From positions 1,426,001-1,490,000 of the forward strand of contig NC_089190.1 of NCBI RefSeq assembly GCF_947507565.1: a stretch of DNA of 64,000 bases. Reading direction: 5' to 3'. Origin of the DNA: Oscarella lobularis (taxonomy: Eukaryota; Porifera; Homoscleromorpha; Homosclerophorida; Oscarellidae). Shown here piece by piece: positions 59,541-64,000 of this stretch (position 1 is the first letter of the stretch; the number at the start of each line of letters is the position of its first letter). Position numbers and translations under genes: made by a program. The notes below the pieces were generated by a model that searched no databases, was not told the DNA's origin, and saw only the letters and a list, made by a program, of their open reading frames with translations.

Positions 59541-61324
59541 ATGCTCGCCGGCGATACGGCCAGCGAAAACGAGTTGAATCCTGCGCTTTCGAACTCGTTT
59601 GGTGTTCTACGCAAGTCCCGGATAAAGCAGAAACACATCGTTCGGTTTCTCTCCTCGTACCTCGCCTCAGCGCCTCTCGTCGAGCGTACCGAAGCGATAA
59701 ACCGCGAAAAAACGTTCGGAATGTCAATCGAAGTGCGTCTAGCGGGCGACGGAACGAAGCGGCTCGTCGTGGATCGTCGAAACACGCTCGCCGAGCTCGC
59801 GGAAATCGTCGAGACGGCCTTCAAGGAGCACGTGAAGCCGGGCGCGTTCGAAATTTGCACGAAAGGCGGCGTCGTGCTCGCCGACGAGAACTATTCCGAA
59901 TTGGCGCGACCCGGCGCCACTCTTCTCCTCGTCGCCGACGACGAAAAAGGCGAGCGATTTGTTCGAATGCGAAGAATTTCTCGATGTTGTTTTTGTCGAA
60001 CCCGAAATCCCGCGAATCCCATTGCCTGCGACCGAGGTTTATACAGTCAATTATTATGATAGGGTCGTTAGTTAGGGTATGACCATATATGATATACATA
60101 GCCTTGTCAGGTGACCGCTTTTTAATTTTCCGTGACTAACTTATATTTTATCTAGACGGATCTAGTGGCGCGAAGCAGACGCAATTGGACTACACCACGA
60201 CGCCGACGTCGTGGGACTCGTCGTCGATGGTCACCCTCCAGACGGCCGCGCTTCCCGAAAAGATGACGCCGCTCGTAGCTCAGGAGTTCACCTTTCCCAA
60301 TCTCTCCAGTCCGCTAAGTGGCCTGCCTTCGGACGACTTCTCCATGGCCCTGACTCCGAGTAGTAGTCAAATATTCACCGTGCCGAGTATTCCGGCTAGT
60401 CCTCTACTCGTCTCCTCCTCGACCAGTGCCCCGTTGGTCGTCACGACGATGACGTCGACGATGACGACGGCGACGGCGACGGGCGCTCACCCGCCGTCGC
60501 CGTCGCCGCCGCCACCGCCGCCGGGGTCGAAAAACGAGCAGGAGAGCCTGTTTCCCGAACAGGCGACTCTCTCCGAAAAACTCACCTTTATGAAGTACAT
60601 CGAAGAGAATCCCGACTCGCCGACGACGTTCGTCGAGCTCATGCAGCAGATTGGACCCGGTTCGCGTTACGCGGTCGCCAAGAGAGCGCCGTCGCGTCCG
60701 CGACTCGGATTGGTGCACCGATCCGACTCGTTCTCCGCCGACGTCCAGTCGAAGTTGAAGCAGCACCTGAAGCGACGCAAGTCGGAAGCCGACGTCGTCG
60801 CATCGAAAGCGACGCCGCCGCTTCTCTTTGAACTCATCGGTCATCAGACGGCGCCGAAACGTGTAAAAGTCGACGGCAACGAGAAACCGGGGCCACCTCC
60901 TTCGTTGATTCCCGTCGACGTAGTTGAGAGTAAAGAGGACGGTCGATCGCAGGTTCAAATGTCCTCGCTCGATCATCGTCTATCCGTTTCTTCCGTCTCG
61001 TCGACGGAGGATCGTCGTAAGGAAATGAAGCGGTTTCCGTCGTCGGGGACCCTGTCGGAGAAGTTGGCCTACTTGAAGTGGAGAGAGTCGTGCGCCAATG
61101 ACGACGACGACGACGACGACGACGACGAAGATGGTGGCGACGTAGAATCGTCGTTGTCGGCGGCGGCAACAACGACAGTGACTTCCGCCGTGGCCGCTTC
61201 AACGAAGACGGCGGTGGCGAGTGAATTGATTCGCGGCGAGACTAAATGCAAGGTGGACATACAAAGGGGTCGATTGCCCAATACGTTTCACTTCACTTGG
61301 TCGCAGTCGGTCAATCATAAGTAG
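59541..61324 (+). CDS. unrecognised protein with N-terminal ubiquitin-like segment and acidic C-terminus
   Basis: 554 aa as modelled, join(59541..60036,60156..61324); phase 1 junction (CGA G|GTTTAT to ATCTAG|AC). A start at 59721 (MSIEVRLAGDGTKRLVVDRR) would give 494 aa and may be the real one. Residues from there form a beta-grasp-like segment (NTLAELAEIVETAFKEHV, PGATLLLVADDE). The long second exon is Ser/Pro/Thr-rich, has (P)7 and (D)9 runs, and repeats a motif: LSEKLTFMKYIEENPDSP and, 190 residues on, LSEKLAYLKWRESC. Basic patches (KQHLKRRKSE) could be nuclear signals. This looks like a nuclear regulatory protein, but I cannot name a family. The donor site is not certain. Confidence 0.6.
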
Positions 61325-61573
61325 TAGACAGTAGAAATCAGATCAGATCCTATTTAATAAGCCAAGCCAGAAAAATTCAGTATTAATTTTCACGTAAGTT
61401 AGACCAGAAGATTGGCATTGGCAGTTGTCAATCATATGTAGAGGATAAGAACCCGATTCTATCTAATTAATGAAACGGACAAATTCGGTATTAATTTCAC
61501 ACGTAAAGTAGAGACAAGCTTGTTCAAGAAGATCAAAAACGGAAGGTCAAAAAAGTAGAAAGCTCGTGATCGT

Positions 61574-63162
61574 TTAGCAACAGTCTGAGAATGCTTTCGG
61601 TTTTAGAAACGGTTTCGACCAAGAGACGACCACCTTTCGCTTTCCCCGAAACGGCTAAAGAGAGAGAATAATGCAATGGCAGAAAAAGGATTGCCCTTCT
61701 CGTCGCACCTGTCTTCCGTGAGATATTCGAAAGTTGTCAATCATGATTGCGTCGCCTTTCTGCCAGCGATTGAAGACGAGATTTTTTCGTATGGCGTCGT
61801 CTATGTGTTTCACGTCCTCCTTGGGCACGACCGTGCCGTCGCCGTAGAGCGTCGTGAAGCCCAAGTCGTGCGGCTTGATGAAACCGCCGAGCCACGTCAA
61901 AAGGAGGAGGCAAACGTAGGCGAAGTAAAAGAAGAGCGACTTGGCTCGAGCGCAGTGATGACGCATGTAAGAAGACACCATTTGCATGTTGAAAACCTAA
62001 GGTAGTAAAGCGAGGTAGGTTCGGCTGTAAGCGAAACGACAGTGGCGGATTTGGGGGAGAGCACTAATATTTGAAATTTATATGGCTGAGAACTCCTTTC
62101 AAATCCGCCACTGATTCTGTTGCGTTTATACCTGTATATGATTGAACCACACCGGAACGTTTGTTTCAGGATGATGCTGAATGGCTGCCTCTCTGTGAAT
62201 CATCTTTATGTTGTCGTTCTTTGGACCGGACCAGTGAAAATCGACGTTGTGCTTGCGGCACTCATTTTCGACGAACGCCTTGTCCGACGAGCCGAACGTC
62301 GCCTCCCAGCCCTTCATCATTGTTGGATCAATCGTCAAAAGGCGGTCAAGACGAGTGTGATTTCTCACATACATTACCTCGACATCATTAGCACTACAGT
62401 GGGGTCAGTCGATTGCTTAGGTTTACCTACCCCCTTTTCTTCGAATCGCCTTCTCACGTCTGGATCCAAATCACGATAGACTTTGGCAAAGTCGCACAAA
62501 GTCGTCTCGCCTCCCACTGAAGAGGGCGGTATGAGGCAGCAAAAGAAAATCTCCTTTGGAGGTGCAGGTAGAAAACTCATTTCGATATGCTGTCCAAGCG
62601 GATAGAAGTAGGGCAGCTCGGACGCAGAGAAGACGGCCTTAGAATAATCAAGCACTATATTTATATCATTTTTAGTAGCTCGTAAGATGAGAAAGGACAC
62701 CTCCTCCATTCACACCTCCGACCCTTGACCCGGGCAAGGCTTACGTTTGTGCCTGGCTGCAAGCTCCTCGGAGACGTTCCTCTGTACTCTGTGCTCAATT
62801 CGGGCTGATAACGGAGAACGATTCTTTCGAAGTCGTGCGGTTTATCAATTTCGAAGCCGCGAAAGAGAACAGCACCTAGTGACGAGGGATTGATACTACA
62901 GGCAGCTAGAGCTTATGATATCTCCACCGTGTTCCCGAATCTTTTCCTTCAGATAACTGGCGTTCTTGCTAATCCAGCCTTCTAGAAAGTCGACCGAGTT
63001 TCTGCCATTCTTTGGAGTGATAATCAGAGGAAGCGTTTCGCCGTCTTCTCGAACAGATTGCGTTATTTCGTCCATAATTCGTCCAGATTCGTCCAGAGGC
63101 TCGGGAAACAAAGAGTCTTGAAAGAGACGTGTAGGCTGTGCCGTACAAGATCGATCACGTGT
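61574..63162 (-). CDS. TauD/TfdA-family Fe(II)/2-oxoglutarate dioxygenase (clavaminate synthase-like)
   Basis: Multi-exon gene ending at TAA 61576-61574 (SWSKPFLKPKAFSDCC). Order of blocks: AQPTRLFQDSLFPEPLDESG, TLPLIITPKNGRNSVDFLEG, ASYLKEKIREHGG, then the iron site HxE in LGQHIEMSFLPAPPKEIFFC, ETTLCDFAKVYRDLDPDVRR, GWEATFGSSDKAF, VWFNHIQV, LYGDGTVVPKEDVKHID, and the distal His in WQKGDAIMIDNFRISHGRQ. The layout follows plant At3g21360-type clavaminate-synthase-like proteins of unknown substrate more than the carnitine enzymes. The start is unresolved: coding sequence clearly reaches 63162 (TAG|ACACG). Upstream an ATG at about 63368 begins a hydrophobic and basic peptide that could be a leader but does not join in a clear phase. 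The end given is therefore that of the last exon I can support. Confidence 0.8.
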
Positions 63163-63383
63163 CTACAGCCAACGTTCTTTTCCCTGGTTCTTTTCTTACG
63201 AACTGGTATTGTACGACCTTCGATGTATTAGTAGACGACGAAAAAAAGAAAAGACATGCACGTTCGCAATCCAAATAGACCTGGTGATACGCGTTAGACT
63301 GGAGGATGGCATCTGTACATGTTCTCGGCGTGACAGTACAAGTACATACGCAAATAACGCTAACGACATACGTATTCAGTCTA

Positions 63384-64000
63384 TCAACGTTCATCCTGTT
63401 CTTCCTGTTCCTCCTCGTCCTCTTTTTCCTCTTCTGCTTTAACGACGTTTTTCTGGACTGTGATAGACCGTCATGTTAAGAGAGCCTTGTATTTCGACTT
63501 CAGTTTACCTGCAGCCTTTGGTTTCAATTTCTTTAGCTTTGCTACAAAAAATCCGTCCATATTGTGCGTATGGGGATAAAATCTCTTAGTCAATTTAAGA
63601 GATGGGTGAAACGTCCGTCCTCGATATCTAAAGTACGTTCAAATTATATTTATTCGGACTCATAGAGGACGTGCAAAGTTACCTTGTAAATCCATCATTT
63701 CCAAAGCCCAAACCGGTCGGCACAACTTTAACAGATCGATTAGTCAAAGCGTAATCAACGACCCACTCATTCTCCTCAACCTAACATATCCCATTGAACG
63801 TACTACTGTACCAAGGATGGACGAGGCATTTATACCAGAACTGAGCAAGTAGAATAGACTATGAATCCTCCCGTTTTCGACGACGAATCTACAGCATCTA
63901 TAGCGGCCAAAATCAATTCCTTTTGTATGTGCGAGCGTCTGAGAATGTCCTTCTCGTCCTAAAGAGACTCGAGTGAAATTTCGCCTCGCATATCTCCCAA
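63384..64000 (-). CDS. NOP2: NOP2/NSUN1 rRNA cytosine-5 methyltransferase, C-terminal exons (partial)
   Basis: The 3' end of a minus-strand gene that continues past the right edge; stop TGA 63384-63386. From upstream to downstream the exons give [20 protein letters not shown] with YSTCSVL, then [20 protein letters not shown] with [13 protein letters not shown], then [20 protein letters not shown] with [13 protein letters not shown], and an acidic last exon ([16 protein letters not shown]). TCS is the catalytic Cys motif of RsmB/NOP2-type m5C methyltransferases, and the [13 protein letters not shown] motif is typical of NOP2. The enzyme acts in the nucleolus on large-subunit rRNA. The TauD-like gene lies downstream on the same strand. 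Confidence 0.93.

Overview
The window is nuclear DNA of an animal. It is gene-dense, with about 22 protein genes in 64 kb, most of them split by very short GT-AG introns of about 50-70 bp. Caveolin, two CARD-caspases, VPS13D, VWDE-like and LRRC23 genes together point to a metazoan. Gene density, tiny introns and the mix of families suggest an early-branching lineage; a sponge is my best guess, but that is inference and nothing here proves it.

Layout. 1-3.2 kb: a partial ORF at the left edge, then a 1.5-kb fold-back transposon with 536-bp terminal inverted repeats that has landed in the last codons of a KH plus CHORD-like zinc-finger gene. 3.5-6.5 kb: two tandem CARD-caspases. 6.7-7.2 kb: caveolin. 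7.5-9.9 kb: an 18-exon enolase with two GC-AG introns, divergent from RER1 (10.1-11.1 kb). 11.4-12.8 kb: an intronless LPCAT3-like MBOAT acyltransferase. 13.8-18.6 kb: a secreted protein with three von Willebrand A domains. 19.2-22.1 kb: intronless PPP2R3C, and a DIPK1/FAM69-like gene whose start codon lies 56 bp from it. 22.1-39.5 kb: VPS13D, with a repeat element in one intron and a minisatellite in another. 40.5-45.5 kb: TMEM220 and PGAP1 (21 bp apart), then LRRC23 on the other strand. 45.8-47 kb: mS38/AURKAIP1 and TAF10, convergent. 47-48.8 kb: a second, inverted copy of the VPS13D-intron element, carrying a nested 5'-truncated LINE. 48.9-50.6 kb: a small secreted cysteine-rich prepropeptide and an unrecognised seven-exon gene. 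50.9-56.3 kb: a VWDE-like membrane protein. 56.5-59.1 kb: a UBX-domain gene and TRAIP, convergent. 59.5-61.3 kb: an unrecognised ubiquitin-like/acidic protein. 61.6-63.2 kb: a TauD-family dioxygenase. 63.4 kb to the right edge: the C-terminal exons of NOP2.

The genes are mostly housekeeping and do not form a pathway. Several neighbours are head-to-head with 56-290 bp between start codons, which suggests shared promoters. The most unusual material is mobile DNA and its effect on genes: a transposon end that now encodes the C-terminus of a host protein, a LINE nested in a promoter-bearing repeat, and a 71-bp duplication that copied a start codon and created an upstream ORF. Exon models were assembled by hand from splice sites, reading phase and remembered family sequences. 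Where a full join is given, the exon lengths sum to a whole number of codons.
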